From contig NC_058190.1 in the NCBI RefSeq assembly GCF_907165205.1, positions 6,952,001 through 7,016,000 of the forward strand: a DNA stretch of 64,000 nt, in the 5' to 3' direction. Each line of letters begins with the position of its first letter. The stretch's first letter is position 1. Below are positions 1 to 10,633 of the stretch, piece after piece. The notes below the pieces were generated by a model. That model made no database searches. It saw only the letters and a list, made by a program, of their open reading frames with translations, and was not told the DNA's origin. A program made the position numbers and the translations under genes. Source of the stretch: Coccinella septempunctata. Taxonomy: Eukaryota > Arthropoda > Insecta > Coleoptera > Coccinellidae.

Positions 1-565
1 GGTTGGACAATCAGAGCAAACTTTGGAATGAACCTTCTAAAAAATCCGACAAGTCCTAAGAATCTTTTAATCTCGTGGTTGTTACAAGGTCTAGGGTAAT
101 TGGCAATTGCTTTTAGCTTCCTCGGTCCAGGCTGTAATCCTTTGTTAGAAATGACAAATCCTAAGTAACCACTTTTACTTTTACCAAATTCACATTTTGA
201 TAACTTTCAGTTAATCTTGCTTCCTTTAAAAGTTTCAACACCAGTTCTAATCTTTCAATAAGTTCTGCCCAATTACTTGCTGAAATTAAAATGTCATCCA
301 AATAGAATATCGCGAATTTATTTTGATAGGGTCCTAAAACTGACTGCATCAATTTAGTAAAATAAAAGGGGGAGTTCATCAAACCAAACATAGCTCTAGT
401 AATAAATTGTCCTGTTTCATCAGGAGTGATAAATGCCGTTTTGTGTTGGGCCTCCTTTGCTAGGGGTATCTGCAAGTATCCGTGTGCAAGATCTAGGGTT
501 ATGAACATCTTTGCTCCTACTAAAACTTCAGAAATCTCGTCAAAATTGGGAATTGGAAAATTCAT
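1..565 (-). pseudogene. gypsy pol: reverse transcriptase palm and start of connection, frameshifted
   Basis: The frame starting at 565 encodes the RT palm: an LDLAHGY motif with the first catalytic Asp near residue 25 and a YLDD box near residues 88-91, the second catalytic pair. It runs into a stop at 161. The neighbouring frame carries on from about 190 to base 1 with typical gypsy RT-connection text, including FLGLVGFFRRFI, so a single-base indel near 186-200 broke the gene. At 562-565 the upstream frame ends in a stop that overlaps this frame's ATG by a -1 shift. That overlap could be a programmed shift, but with so many other lesions a mutation is the simpler reading. Confidence 0.85.
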
Positions 566-1917
566 TCGTTCTGTTTGACAATTCTTCTATAGTCCACAAC
601 TAGTCTATGGTCACCTGTCTTCTTCTTGACTAACAATACTGGTGAAGCATATGGCGAGATTGTTTCGGTAACAATACCAGCTTCCTTCCATTCGCCAACA
701 ATTTGTTTGATTTTCTCTCGTTCCTCTTGAGTTGTCTTGTATGGTTTGCACGTAACAGGTCTACTATCCGATTCTTCCTTGATGTCCATCTCGATCAGGT
801 TCGTCTTACCAATTTCATGGATATTCTTCGCTATAACCTGTCTGTACTCATTTAAAATTCTCCATAGTTCAGTTTTTTGTTCCTGTGTCACTTCTGGTCC
901 TACCACAATTTCATCCATGTTTATTTCTTCTTTGCTTCTAGTTGCTATAGGTTCTACACTATCGATTTTCATGATTTTCTCTATGACTTTCTTTTCACCG
1001 CTAACTTTCTCCTCAACATCACTTTTATTCATGATGGGTAAAATGTAGTTTTCGTTCTCAATTCGTGCACTGATGAAGTTAATGCTTCTTTCTGGCAACG
1101 TGATATTTTCTGTGAACTTGATTTCCTTAGTCTGGTTTGGTTTTTGATTCAGAAATATATTCTGGAGATGATCCTTATATGCGAAGTTGAAGTTGTCATC
1201 GACCTTGTAGTATACAATGTGGTTCAACTCTGTGAAATTTCTTCCTATTATTATGTCTATAGGCTGTACATCATCTGGTACAACTCTGAACCTTACAATA
1301 TCCGCTTGTACGCCATCAACTTCTACTCGTTCCATTATTACGCCACAAGATTTCACAATACTTTGAGATTCATTACCAAATCCTTTCAATTCACAATCCT
1401 GTAATATTATTTTGAATTTTCCTTTTATAGCAGCTGTGGCTCTAATGGTACAGTCTGAACTACCACAATCTATCATTGAAATATACTCTTCGTCACCAAC
1501 TTTTACATGCTTTATGTATTTGTCACATGGTCTTATAGAACCTAGTATCTTAATCTCAGGTCTTTCTAAATTTCTGGGTTTCATACAATGTTTAGGAGTA
1601 TGACCTACTTTGTTACATCTCAAACATTTTATTTCTCTTTTGGGTTTTGAGCAGTTGTATGAAAAATGTCCCATTTCTGAGCAATTGTAGCATTTCACTT
1701 GGCTTGTCGTCACTTTTGGTTTGATATCAGCTTCAGTTTTGGGTTTCACAGTCACATCACTTCTGCTCTTTTCTTTACTCTCGAATCTTGTTCTGTTCTC
1801 TCTTGCCTTCTCTATCCTAGCATTAACTATTCTATTATAATTGGTGATGTCTCTTAATGAATCATCTTCGTCATTATGGTGTTGGCTCATCAGAAATTGA
1901 CTCAACTCTTTTGACAT
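562..1917 (-). pseudogene. gypsy gag-pol: zinc knuckles, protease, RT fingers
   Basis: 451 codons open. Two CCHC knuckles sit at residues 76-89 and 98-111, the nucleic-acid-binding end of Gag. A retropepsin follows: its active site reads D150-C-G where D-T/S-G is usual, and the flap-distal IIIGRNF motif lies further on. The last 100 residues are the gypsy RT N-terminus (PYKTTQEEREKI, SPYASPVLLVKKK, VVDYRR). The methionine at 1917 is not the real start: upstream, past one in-frame stop (1933-1935), the same frame carries the rest of gag, so gag and pol were one long frame. Insect gypsy-group elements use this arrangement. It cannot make a whole polyprotein now. Confidence 0.87.
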
Positions 1918-1932
1918 TAATCCTATAATGAC

Positions 1933-2976
1933 TTATTCCTTGGTTTCATTGAAATCTAAATCCAATTGCTTACATAGTGATATCTTCTCATGGAAATAAA
2001 TGTTAATACATTCTTTATGCAGTTGAACACGTTTTTGCATCTCATTCCATCTTTCAGTTTTGGATTTGGTGAACAGGAATGTCTTTCTAAAACTCTTGTT
2101 CAATTCGGCCCAATTATTAATGGATGTAATCAGACCTTCATACCAAAATTTGGCCGCTCCTACCAGATGACTCCTCGCCGTCTCGAAAATTAATTCTTCA
2201 GGCCATTTTGAAGTGTGGCAGTCGTTTCCAGCTTCGATATCCATATCTGTGCTTGATGGGGTCCATCTTCCCCATTGAAGTTATCAATTGTCTTACTTAA
2301 GTCAGGCATCACGTGGTAGTTTTGACTCCAATTCATATTTTGCTGCTGCATCATCGTGTTCATCAGCATGGAATTCTGATTTATCAGGTCTATCATTGTG
2401 CTCATCAAATCTGCTTTAGGCCCAGTACTTTCACGTGCGAATAACTAAATTTATTCGATAAATAAGTCTTATTCTTAGGATAAGTAAAAATGCAGTCTTT
2501 TCACATTCAGATCGTGCTATTCATCGAATAAATCTGTCATTGAAACTCGTTAATAAAATTTTATTTGTCATAGATCGAATGTCGGTACGTCATTATTGGT
2601 TGAATTTTTAAGATTCTGGATGTATGGTTATTTTTTTTTGTGATTTTCACGGAATATTCGCTTTCTAGTTGGAATTATTACAATTTCTACAATGCGTTCT
2701 CTAATTTTACATTAACTGTGTTTTCACAGAATTGTTATTCGTCAAATAATTTCATCTGAAAGCACCGAAATAACGTATCCTTCAGATAGGAAATTAGTCG
2801 ACAGATACTTATTGACAGTGAATAAAATTTATTCGAAGGTGAAAGTACCGGGCCTTAGATGACTGAGGTCGGTCTGTACTCACATTTCCGCTGGTTGATT
2901 CGTCGGCCATGTTCCTCTGGAAGTTTTCGAAATCCATTTCGTTCACCACGAGGTGTTCGCCATTTCGTGAAGCCAT
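1933..2976 (-). pseudogene. gypsy gag, split by a MITE and frameshifted
   Basis: Gag starts at the ATG at 2974-2976, runs to the right edge of a MITE (2854), and resumes at about 2418. Removing the MITE and one TTA target copy restores reading frame, so the insertion hit an open gag. The frame from 2408 ends at 2190. The next frame, with capsid-like text (AAKFWYEGLI, WAELNKSFRKTF), covers 2244-1933, so an indel lies near 2235. It then meets a TAA at 1933-1935 directly before the zinc-knuckle frame. The N-terminal region is Met/Gln/Asn-rich. Identification rests on position 5' of the knuckles and on the capsid-like motif. Confidence 0.75.
2419..2854. mobile_element. PIF/Harbinger-type MITE, 436 bp, TTA target duplication
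   Basis: Terminal inverted repeats of roughly 50 bp with some mismatches: the left end reads GGCCCAGTACTTTCAC and the right end, reverse-complemented, GGCCCGGTACTTTCAC. The element is flanked by TTA at 2416-2418 and 2855-2857. GG(C)CC-type ends with a 3-bp TWA duplication are the hallmark of PIF/Harbinger. No transposase frame is present, so it is non-autonomous. It sits inside gag of the gypsy element and is younger than it. Confidence 0.85.
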
Positions 2977-3038
2977 ATTCTCATTTGGTTTCTTGATTTA
3001 TCTCGTTCAAATAGGCACAATCGGTATTTTTTTTTAAA

Positions 3039-3053
3039 TATCCCACTTCTGAT
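3039..3053 (-). other. Possible primer-binding site of the gypsy element
   Basis: Directly after the LTR end, the minus strand reads ATCAGAAGTGGGATA. This resembles the complement of insect tRNA-Leu 3' regions, as known from some gypsy-group elements, but the usual TGG start is not obvious. It is a positional guess. Confidence 0.35.
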
Positions 3054-3054
3054 T

Positions 3055-3194
3055 TGTTATACATTGTAGGTACTGTTTCTAATTACTCAAACTCAACAAA
3101 ATGAGTTTATTCACAAATAATTTACACACAACTTATTCTCAACTCACCTCAACTCAACTCAATTCGTAACTAACTGCTTCTTACAATTTTACCT
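3055..3194 (-). mobile_element. gypsy 5' LTR, 3' portion
   Basis: The minus-strand end reads ATAACA (plus strand TGTTAT at 3055-3060), the inverse of the TGTTAT at the other LTR end (4774-4779). An AATAAA-type signal lies inside. With the portion 4740-4779 the LTR totals about 180 bp. The two portions are separated by a Mutator-like insertion. Confidence 0.6.
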
Positions 3195-4739
3195 AAGATG
3201 TCTAAAATACTGGTGTGTGCACTTGTCACTATTTGCAAGCATCAACATTTCAGAAAATCGGGGATATGGGATCAGTTTCGTGGCGGCGCCACCATGTCAT
3301 TTGCTTCGTTCTATCCTTGTTCTACCAGAGGAAGTAGAATGATACTCTCCCGTTTTATTTTGTTTTGCGTTGATATCGAACATCGATCAACGAGTTCAAA
3401 ATATGAACTGGCCCATTTTGTCAGCTGTTAAGGAATATTTGTGATTTACAGTATAATTTTCGTTGTAAAAACAAATCTGTCAATATTTCAACACTATCGA
3501 ATAAGGTTTCGAAGGAGTATTTACTATTCTTCTACAAAGTAATTACTGTTTGACAAATTGTATTCATGTGGAGGGTTTTTCAATTTGATTATAATAAAAT
3601 ACAGTTGATTGGTCAAATATCCAATATATTCAGTTGACGGAAAGGGAATTTTCACTATATCTACTCAGGAAGAATATTTAAAGAACAGACTCGAATGGAG
3701 AGATGTATTTCTGATCCTCAATACATGCTCACAATTTACATTACGTATTTCCAATACAGCTACAGTAAAATCCGGTTATAACGACATTGTGGGGACCGTG
3801 AATATTAAGTCGTTATATCCGATGGTCGTTATATCCAAAAATGTGTATAAATAACTCAGAAACAGGATTCATCTATGTATTTTCTTTTGAGATCGTTATA
3901 ACTGCATACATAACGAATACAAATAGGTATATACATATGCGAATACATGGATAAGATCATCAAATTCATACTGTAAATAAGTGTATGTTACAACATCGAA
4001 CTTATTTATGTACATATACAATTAAACAGTAGTGAGTAGTAGGCTTAAAAAAATGAGTATCGCTCCGGTATTTCCCCGATGATAGGGTCGACAGCGCTTG
4101 CAGCGGCGAATTGTTACTGGTACGTCGTTATAAACGGAAGAAATAGAATAGAAAAGAAGAAGAATAGAAAAATTTTTGTCGCAATAAGCGACTTCGTCGT
4201 TATAGTCGAAGTCGTTACGTCCGAATGGTTTTATGTTGAATTACTTAGAATTTCAAACAATTGTCGATAATTTCTTCGTTATATACGGATTTTCGTTATA
4301 ACCGGTGTCGCAATAAACAGCTTTCACTGTACTTTGAAATATTGCTGAAGTTGCCATAAAACTTAGCTATATCCGTCCCGAATGTTCGTTCAACTGATTT
4401 GGTTCTGCCTCAAATTCCAACAACACCGAATTCTTAGCTATAATAGTTCTTGAGTGTCCATATAGTGAACTGAACTTACTGAACGACATGTTAAATAAAT
4501 GAATGTTCTACACTCTTTCTCGAAACTAATACATTTTCATACACCAATAATCGCTTATAAATGCAACATATTCGTGAGTCGTAGGAAAGTATTCAAATGA
4601 TTTTCAAATATCAATTGACAATGCTCTGTCAAATTCTAAACAGCGCTACCTACAGTGGAAAAAACGAAACTGATCCCATATCCCCACGAAATTAAAAACA
4701 AAATCGAATCAGTGAATACACCAGAGTTTTAGACATCTT
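3195..4739. mobile_element. Mutator-like non-autonomous element, copy A (1545 bp with a nested insertion)
   Basis: Ends read AAGATGTCTAAAA in both directions. The inverted similarity continues inward, including GGGGATATGGGATCAGTTTC on both arms, so the terminal repeats are about 80 bp. The flanks carry a 10-bp direct repeat, AATTTTACCT, at 3185-3194 and 4740-4749. Long inverted repeats with a 9-10-bp duplication are typical of Mutator-like elements. A second copy lies at 39477-40403 and lacks the 567-bp insert, which shows where this copy was itself invaded. No transposase is visible. Confidence 0.75.
3763..4329. mobile_element. pogo/Tigger-type MITE, 567 bp, TA target site
   Basis: Ends read CAGTAAAATCCGGTTATAAC and, in reverse complement, CAGTGAAAGC followed by CCGGTTATAACG, and are flanked by TA (3761-3762 and 4330-4331). 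The inner sequence is full of CGTTATA words in both orientations. CAGT ends, a TA duplication and TATAACG repeats point to the pogo branch of Tc1/mariner. The matching site in copy B of the host element is empty. Confidence 0.75.
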
Positions 4740-4779
4740 AATTTTACCTAACCTTATAGTATTTGATCATAGAATAACA
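4740..4779 (-). mobile_element. gypsy 5' LTR, 5' portion
   Basis: The minus strand begins TGTTATTCTATG at 4779. The 10-bp Mutator duplication (4740-4749) marks the cut. The outer boundary rests only on the TGTTAT/ATAACA pairing, since the other LTR is not in the window. Confidence 0.5.
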
Positions 4780-5462
4780 TAAGTTTACAACTTTTTCTTT
4801 GTTATAAAATATTATTATAACACAATGATTCATAGTTCAATCGTGCATGTAGGTATAAGTTGTTCAAGATAAATGCTGTTGAAGTATATTTTATTTTCAA
4901 ATCAACATTTATAAAGAGAAAAAAAGCAATCTTGAAATGAAACATTTAAGGTGAACATTTTAAACAGAACCACCTTTACCTTTTTGGATAAATTTTCATA
5001 CACTTCGAATAAAAGTACATTTCATTGAGATGCCGCAGCATTGTATCGTTATTTCGTATAAAATATCATACATTCCACAAATATATTTGTGCCTTAGAAT
5101 AACATAACATACTCATGAGTTGAAAAATAAAATATAGATAACAAACAAAATATATCATTTGAAAAGAAATAACAAACTTGATCTGACGAAACACAACACA
5201 CATTTTCATGAGTTGAAAAACAACTTATATAGTTTGAAAAGAAAATAACAAAGATGATAATATATAAAATATGAATTGTACGGCTATATGGACTCGGGAC
5301 TTAGAAGTCGACTTATGTTTGCTTTATTTTCAGTGGTGCTCCTTTCTTCGTCTCTCCTAAAAAAATTTTAAAGGGCCTCTTCAACCATATTTTCGGTCCC
5401 AATTTCTGTTCAAGCTGTTCAATTTCTAATTTCAACTGCTTTTATCCAATAAATGTGACTTA
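4780..5462. other. AT-rich stretch with a diverged short duplication
   Basis: No gene seen. Around 5105-5240 an imperfect direct repeat of about 100 bp occurs, marked by CATGAGTTGAAAAA followed by TTTGAAAAGAAA in both halves. The rest is unstructured AT-rich sequence. Confidence 0.5.
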
Positions 5463-5616
5463 AGCCTTGTTCAGAGTAGGGTTGTAGTTTTGTTGTGAAG
5501 CAAATAAATTAGTGTGTGAACTATAAGAATTTAGTCGACTAGGACAGAAGCGGATTTTTGCTTCTAATAAATTACTCGCTACTAGACTAAACTACTAGCC
5601 TAGTCTGAACAAGGAT
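5463..5616. mobile_element. Fold-back MITE, 154 bp
   Basis: Ends CCTTGTTCAGA and its inverse TCTGAACAAGG, with weaker inverted pairing across most of the length (for instance GTAGTTT and AATAAATTA on both arms). It is bounded by TTA at 5460-5462 and 5617-5619, which fits a PIF/Harbinger-type 3-bp duplication. Confidence 0.65.
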
Positions 5617-7312
5617 TTAATGTGTTCAATTCTGTGATTAATGTGATCTAAAATTCAAGAAACAATCTAAAGATTGTCGCTGCAGAAATAGATTTGATCT
5701 GTTTTGTTTTCGGTGACAAATTTCATCAGGTACCATCATTTCAAAGTAAATGAGCCATGACAAAGTGCACATACTGAAAACCTCTTCAAACTAACTAATT
5801 TAAAGAAAAAATTCTGCACGCCCGTGAAGAAGATACAAAGAACTTTCCAAAAAAGTACCACATAACCCACTTTCCCTATTCAAAAAATTTAGAGAGTAAA
5901 TGGGGATGGCACAGAGTGCAACAGAAATCCTTCAAAAATGCATAAAAATTTGGTAAAAGTAAAACAAAAATTGACCTGTTTCAGGATTTTGTTACCAAAT
6001 ATTTTTTTTCGGAGAAAATGAATTCGCTCCATAACTTTGACGCGCACTGTATAGTTATTCAGACAGTTGACATCTCTATAGAGGCAACGAAATATGCGTT
6101 GTGATTTAAAAACTAATATTTGTGAGAATCATTCAGTCTGTTTGAAGTTCAATTCTGGATTTTCATCAAGAATCGGCCACATCAATTCAATAAAACCAGA
6201 AGTGGTAAAAACTTTGAAATCTTTTAGATTTTCTCGTAATTCTCAATAAAATACTGAAAACGAATTACATGAAGATATCCTTTGTAGTTCACTGAATGAC
6301 TCTGAACAATGTCCTGCAATCTGTAAATTATAATACTTAAGTTTTCTTACATTGCCATTAAATATTTCGGATTCTGATCTCTAGATGATTGTGAAAATAA
6401 ATCATGAGTTATTATTTGAAAGAAAAAATAACAGAAAGTATTGAGTTCACAGCATTCCCATTTAATTTAGTACTTGGAGCTGACACCGCAGACTGATCTT
6501 TCGAAGGCATTCCATCCTGTAACGCCCACTAATATATTCGTAGAAGATTTCCCCAGAACTTCCAGATCCGATGTCTTCTAGTGACCAAGATGCATGGGAG
6601 TTGAACATTCCTTGTCGAAATTGGCAATTCATTTCAGTTCTATTCGCGGGTATTGTTGCTTCAAATGTATAAACGTGGTCAACTGGAGCAAATAAAGTAA
6701 CTTACTTGGACAGCAATGATGGATCACCCTTATGTAGAGGCGAAATTAAAAAACAAGAGATAATTAATTTAACTTCGTCAGTCGTCGGGGGAAGGCTTCG
6801 ACCCCAAAAAATCCTTTTCACTCAGCTCTAATGTAAGCGTTCATTTGAATGGAAACAAGTTGACCCACCACTTAGCAAATATCTTACTAAACGTTTTTTC
6901 TCTCTTAGCTTCATTCGAAACTTGTCCTAAGCCTCACTATGAGAATAATTGGGATCTTCTTTCACCGGGCAATTTTTTCCGAATAATAGTGAAATAAAGT
7001 ACACATACGAGTTGAACTGTTGTCTAAAACTACCGAGTAGTCGTAATCTCAGAATCTATACGCCAGATGACACTCATACTTTGCATGAACCTTTAAAACT
7101 TAATTTTAGAACCAAACTCTAGTTTTCAACAAATTCGCATTTGTATATTTGGAAATAATGGAAAAATCTCCTACTGGGCCAAGCAGCAGTGGAAAAGTTC
7201 ATTACCGTTGATGGATGCAAAAGCTGGTCCTCTTGTAGTTCACTGTAAATGTAAATAACTTATAGTCGGTCTTGTCTGTTTCTTATTCAAATGTTAACAA
7301 ACTTGTAACTTT
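5617..7312. other. No gene recognised
   Basis: Low-complexity AT-rich sequence without long open frames, and no repeat pairs that I could match elsewhere in the window. Confidence 0.4.
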
Positions 7313-8480
7313 TAGTTCTCTGGAATAAAACAAGAATGCGTGTTAGCACCTTTACTCTTCAATATTTTCGTCATAGCCGTCTAGATAATAGCTGACATGA
7401 GTATGCCTGTGGGAGGTGTTGGAAAAAGATTCAGATTTGATGGAGGCCTGTTTAACCTGAAGCGCCTCAGAGCAAAAACCCGTACCAAGTTTATCACAGA
7501 ACTTCAATATGCAGACGACTGCGCACTTATCGCTAGCAGCTCAGAGGATCTACAGATAATGTTGGACACCTATAAACATATATACGAAGCTTTAGGCCTT
7601 AGAGTCAATATTGACAAAACATCATCCTGGTTTGTCCGCCAGAAAGCGCTCAAACAGCTATCAGCCTGGAGGATGCAACTCTAGAATAACTAGAGCAGTT
7701 CAAATACTTGGAAAACTTCATAAATACTAGGGCTAACGTGGACACGGAGATACACAACCGTATCAATTCGGCATCACGGGCATTCTGGAAGCTAAAGGAC
7801 AGAGTGTTTCAAAATCACGACCTCAATCTGAAGACCAAGACAGCTGTTTACAAAGCATTGGTCATCCCAACGCTTCTTTACGGAAACGAAAGCTGGACAC
7901 CCTACAGAAGACACATTAATTAGCTTGAAGAACGCAACAACGTCATCTAAGACGAATAATACACATCAGATGGTTCCACAAAGTTCCAAATGCAGAAGTC
8001 TTGCAGCGCGCGAGTTGTATAACAATTTAGACTCAAATAACAGGGGCCCGACTCAGATGGAGCGGCCACATTCTGAGGATGCAAGACACAAGACTCCCCA
8101 AAATAGCTCAGTATGGCGAATTCACAGAGGAAGCCCAAAAACCAGGAGGCCAGTATAAGCGGTTCAATCAATCCCTAAAATCAGTTGATGCCAATCATAA
8201 CAGGGAACAACTAGCGTTGGACAGGTAACAGTGGAGGTCTTTGGTACACAGTTATAATGGATACTCGAGAAGTATACAGCGGCGGCCAGATCTGGTTGGT
8301 GACTATCCATGCCCGGAGTGTGGTAGGATCTATAGGTCACGGCTGGGTCTCTTTAGTCACAGGAGGGCACACAGTCGCAAGTAGCCCTAGGAAATTAGGG
8401 TTTGATAGCACCGATATTTTTTTTCAATCTTTTTGTGGGTTTATTCTCGGTAACAGGATACAGCAATGAATGAAGGAATG
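7313..8480 (+). pseudogene. LINE reverse transcriptase 3' part with C-terminal C2H2 finger
   Basis: 5'-truncated non-LTR retrotransposon. The first block has the RT motif GIKQECVLAPLLFNIF, then a stop, then LFNLKRLRAKTRTKF and the catalytic box YADDCALI (7397-7684). After a frameshift, 7690-7923 gives the thumb and tail (RINSASRAFWKLKDR, VIPTLLYGNESWT). A further shift gives LRWSGHILRMQDTRLPK near 8050-8110. Near 8300-8370 it ends in a C2H2 finger, CPECGRIYRSRLGLFSHRRAH without its last residues being certain. The 3' end runs into short AATGA repeats at about 8464-8482, the usual tail of such LINEs. At least three frame breaks, so it is dead. Confidence 0.85.
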
Positions 8481-8482
8481 AA

Positions 8483-9207
8483 CTTTTATTGCTTTTCATG
8501 ACTTTTAACTGAAAACATTTTCACTCTTCTTATTTTAGCTCTTGACTATATACTGAAGTTGTATACCGACAAAAATATCCAAACCATAGTTTGTAAGATG
8601 ATAATTCGTTCACCTTTGAATAGTAACTTTTTTTTTTAATCTTGGTATTAATCTTCATTATTTGGTGTTTTGTTGGACATAGATCGAAGAATTCAATGAT
8701 TATTTTAAATAATGTATCTTTTCGTGATTTTGTCATGCACCCGCCTCTACGAAGAGGCCTTGTGTTGCAACAAGTAATTCGTTAATTGATTTTTTTGAGG
8801 GTGAAATGGTCGAATTTGAGTTTTAATTTCCACTCTTTAAGGTGTTCTGATATTCCTGACATATTCTTCTGGAGAACTTGATATTGTTGAAGTGTTATCG
8901 AAACTGTTGAAATTCAGGTTGGTTTGGATTTCAGGTTCTTCTTCAATGAAACGTACTTTGTTAAACAAAACGTAAAATTATTCAATCGATCTAACGAAGG
9001 TTAAATCTCTCTCAATTAATATCAAACCAGAACTAAAACGGAGGGAAATATATATCTTAATCCTAAAAAATGCTTATATTCAGTATATAAGTTCCAATAG
9101 CCTAAGTATCTACTTTACACACTCGAACACTGATGGGTATTGTACATGGTCATTTGTTTTTGTACCTGTGATTTTATTTCAAACCTACTACCCTATCAAG
9201 TAGACAT
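8483..9207. other. No gene recognised
   Basis: AT-rich sequence. Short open frames here (for example minus 8736-8530) have no recognisable domain. Confidence 0.4.
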
Positions 9208-9507
9208 GTCTATCTTCTTATATTAATAAAAGAGGATCTATGGTTTACTTCAAAATGCTTTATTGTTCAAACGATCGCACCAAATTGGACAATTCTTTTT
9301 TTGTTGTGTTTATTATTGACAGGGCAAGGTTTATATAACAAAATATTCCCAAAAAAAATTGTACAGAACAGAAAAAAAGGCATTCCTTTTTCTTACGACC
9401 AATCGAGCAATCAGTACTTATAGGTTTTCGACATTTGGACAAAAAGTTATTATTATCTACCCTAGAAATAATTTAAATGGCAAAACTAGGTTTGCCGGGT
9501 CAGCTAG
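9208..9507 (-). mobile_element. RTE-type LINE/SINE 3' non-coding fragment
   Basis: On the minus strand it begins CTAGCTGACCCGGCAAAC, continues with TTTTGCCATTTAAATTATTT, and ends in TTATTAATATAAGAAG. Both ends match the element at 50330-51080. The middle differs, so this is a distinct or deleted copy. It has no coding capacity. Confidence 0.65.
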
Positions 9508-9979
9508 TTTTCGATAACACTTCAAAAATATCATACACTTCTAAATTGTATATGACATTGATCTAAAAATAAACGAAGGAAGTTTAAATACTGACGAAGT
9601 TTAACCATTTCATCCCTATACTAAAAAAATGTGGACGAAAAATCCCATCAATTACCAAGTTATCCTTGGCAACAAAAGGTCCATCCATTTCAACCCTCCT
9701 AAAAAAAATTCCTAACAAAAACACTCCTCGATCAAACATGAAAAATGTAATTTGAAATTAAAATTGAACGGTTTCAGCATTTTTTCGATATAATAATAAA
9801 TACCGGAGATATTAATTTTGTCCGATACGTTTCACTCAACTTCAGCAATGTTTTACAAGCTAGTCTTGGTTGAGATTCGTGGACTTTTTTTTCTTCAAAT
9901 TGAAATTACAAAAACACTTCGGAAATATCTCCAATGGACTTTACGTTTGAAAAAAACTTTACGTCAGACTCACCTCAAA
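9508..9979. other. No gene recognised
   Basis: AT-rich. A few short words resemble the dispersed hairpin repeats that follow, but no boundary could be placed. Confidence 0.35.
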
Positions 9980-10011
9980 GGGAGACCCTTCAAATATTTG
10001 AAGGGTCTCCC
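9980..10011. repeat. Perfect 32-bp palindrome
   Basis: GGGAGACCCTTCAAAT is followed at once by its exact reverse complement, with no spacer. It lies at the inner edge of a dispersed repeat (10022-10135). Confidence 0.95.
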
Positions 10012-10021
10012 TCTCTCATCA

Positions 10022-10382
10022 AAATACAGAGTGTTTTATCGATTTTGTCAATTTTTTCAATTATTCATGTGTTTGGAACCACCTTTTATATTTTGATGGT
10101 ATTTGGTACGTTCATTCTGGGCAATAAGTAGTTCATACTGTACGAGAAATATTTTTTTCCTTTAAGTTAATCTTCCATTTTTCGGATATCATATCAAATA
10201 TGAGGAATTCTAATGAACATGGTGCTCCTTTTTGGCTTGAATTTTGTTTATCAGTTTTCCTATGCCTGGCGTGAACTAGTTGTTGCGGAAAATAAAAGTA
10301 CCAAATATCATCAAAATATATATAGTTATAGAATATTGAAGAAATCGACAAAATCAACGAAACACGCTGTATCTTGATTATA
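10022..10382. repeat. Inverted pair of a dispersed repeat
   Basis: 10022-10135 on the plus strand and 10262-10382 on the minus strand share the order GTGTTT, TTTTGTC, TTCTTCAAT, TATTTTGAT, TTTGGTAC and TAGTTCA. A third copy lies at 33846-34046. These are probably MITE-like copies facing each other. The minus-strand open frame 10465-10133 crosses the pair and is not a gene. Confidence 0.6.
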
Positions 10383-10633
10383 GAGGTCATGAAGGTAGGA
10401 AAATAGTGGAGGGGGCATAAGGTTTGAAAAGTGTCAAGTAAACAAAACAAAGATTCCTCATACAAATATGGCTGACTTCGAACTATTCAAACTTTGGATT
10501 TTCAGTTGTTTCTGATTCTTTTTACTTCGTTAGCTGTGATTTATTGTTCATTTTGTAGAGGGAAGACATACAGCTATTAAACAAAATGGTTTCTAGTTCG
10601 GTATAATATTCTGTAGGATATTTCAGATCGATG
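10383..10633. other. No gene recognised
   Basis: AT-rich spacer between the hairpin repeats and the LTR remnant. Confidence 0.35.

Larger units (their letters stand above)
1..4779 (-). mobile_element. Decayed Ty3/gypsy LTR retrotransposon, 5' part, running off the left edge
   Basis: Reading on the minus strand from right to left: a 5' LTR (4779-4740 joined to 3194-3055), a possible primer-binding site, gag, two zinc knuckles, protease and reverse transcriptase, with the thumb/RNase H side leaving the window. The order is the gypsy one. The copy is dead: gag carries a MITE, a frameshift and an in-frame stop at 1933-1935; pol shifts frame at about 563 and again at about 190. The LTR has been opened by a Mutator-like element. 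The 3' half and 3' LTR are outside the window, so LTR divergence cannot be used to date it here. Confidence 0.85.

Noticed and set aside
10133..10465. 110-codon minus-strand open frame
   Set aside because: It covers one arm of an inverted pair of dispersed repeats, and no protein family is recognisable.
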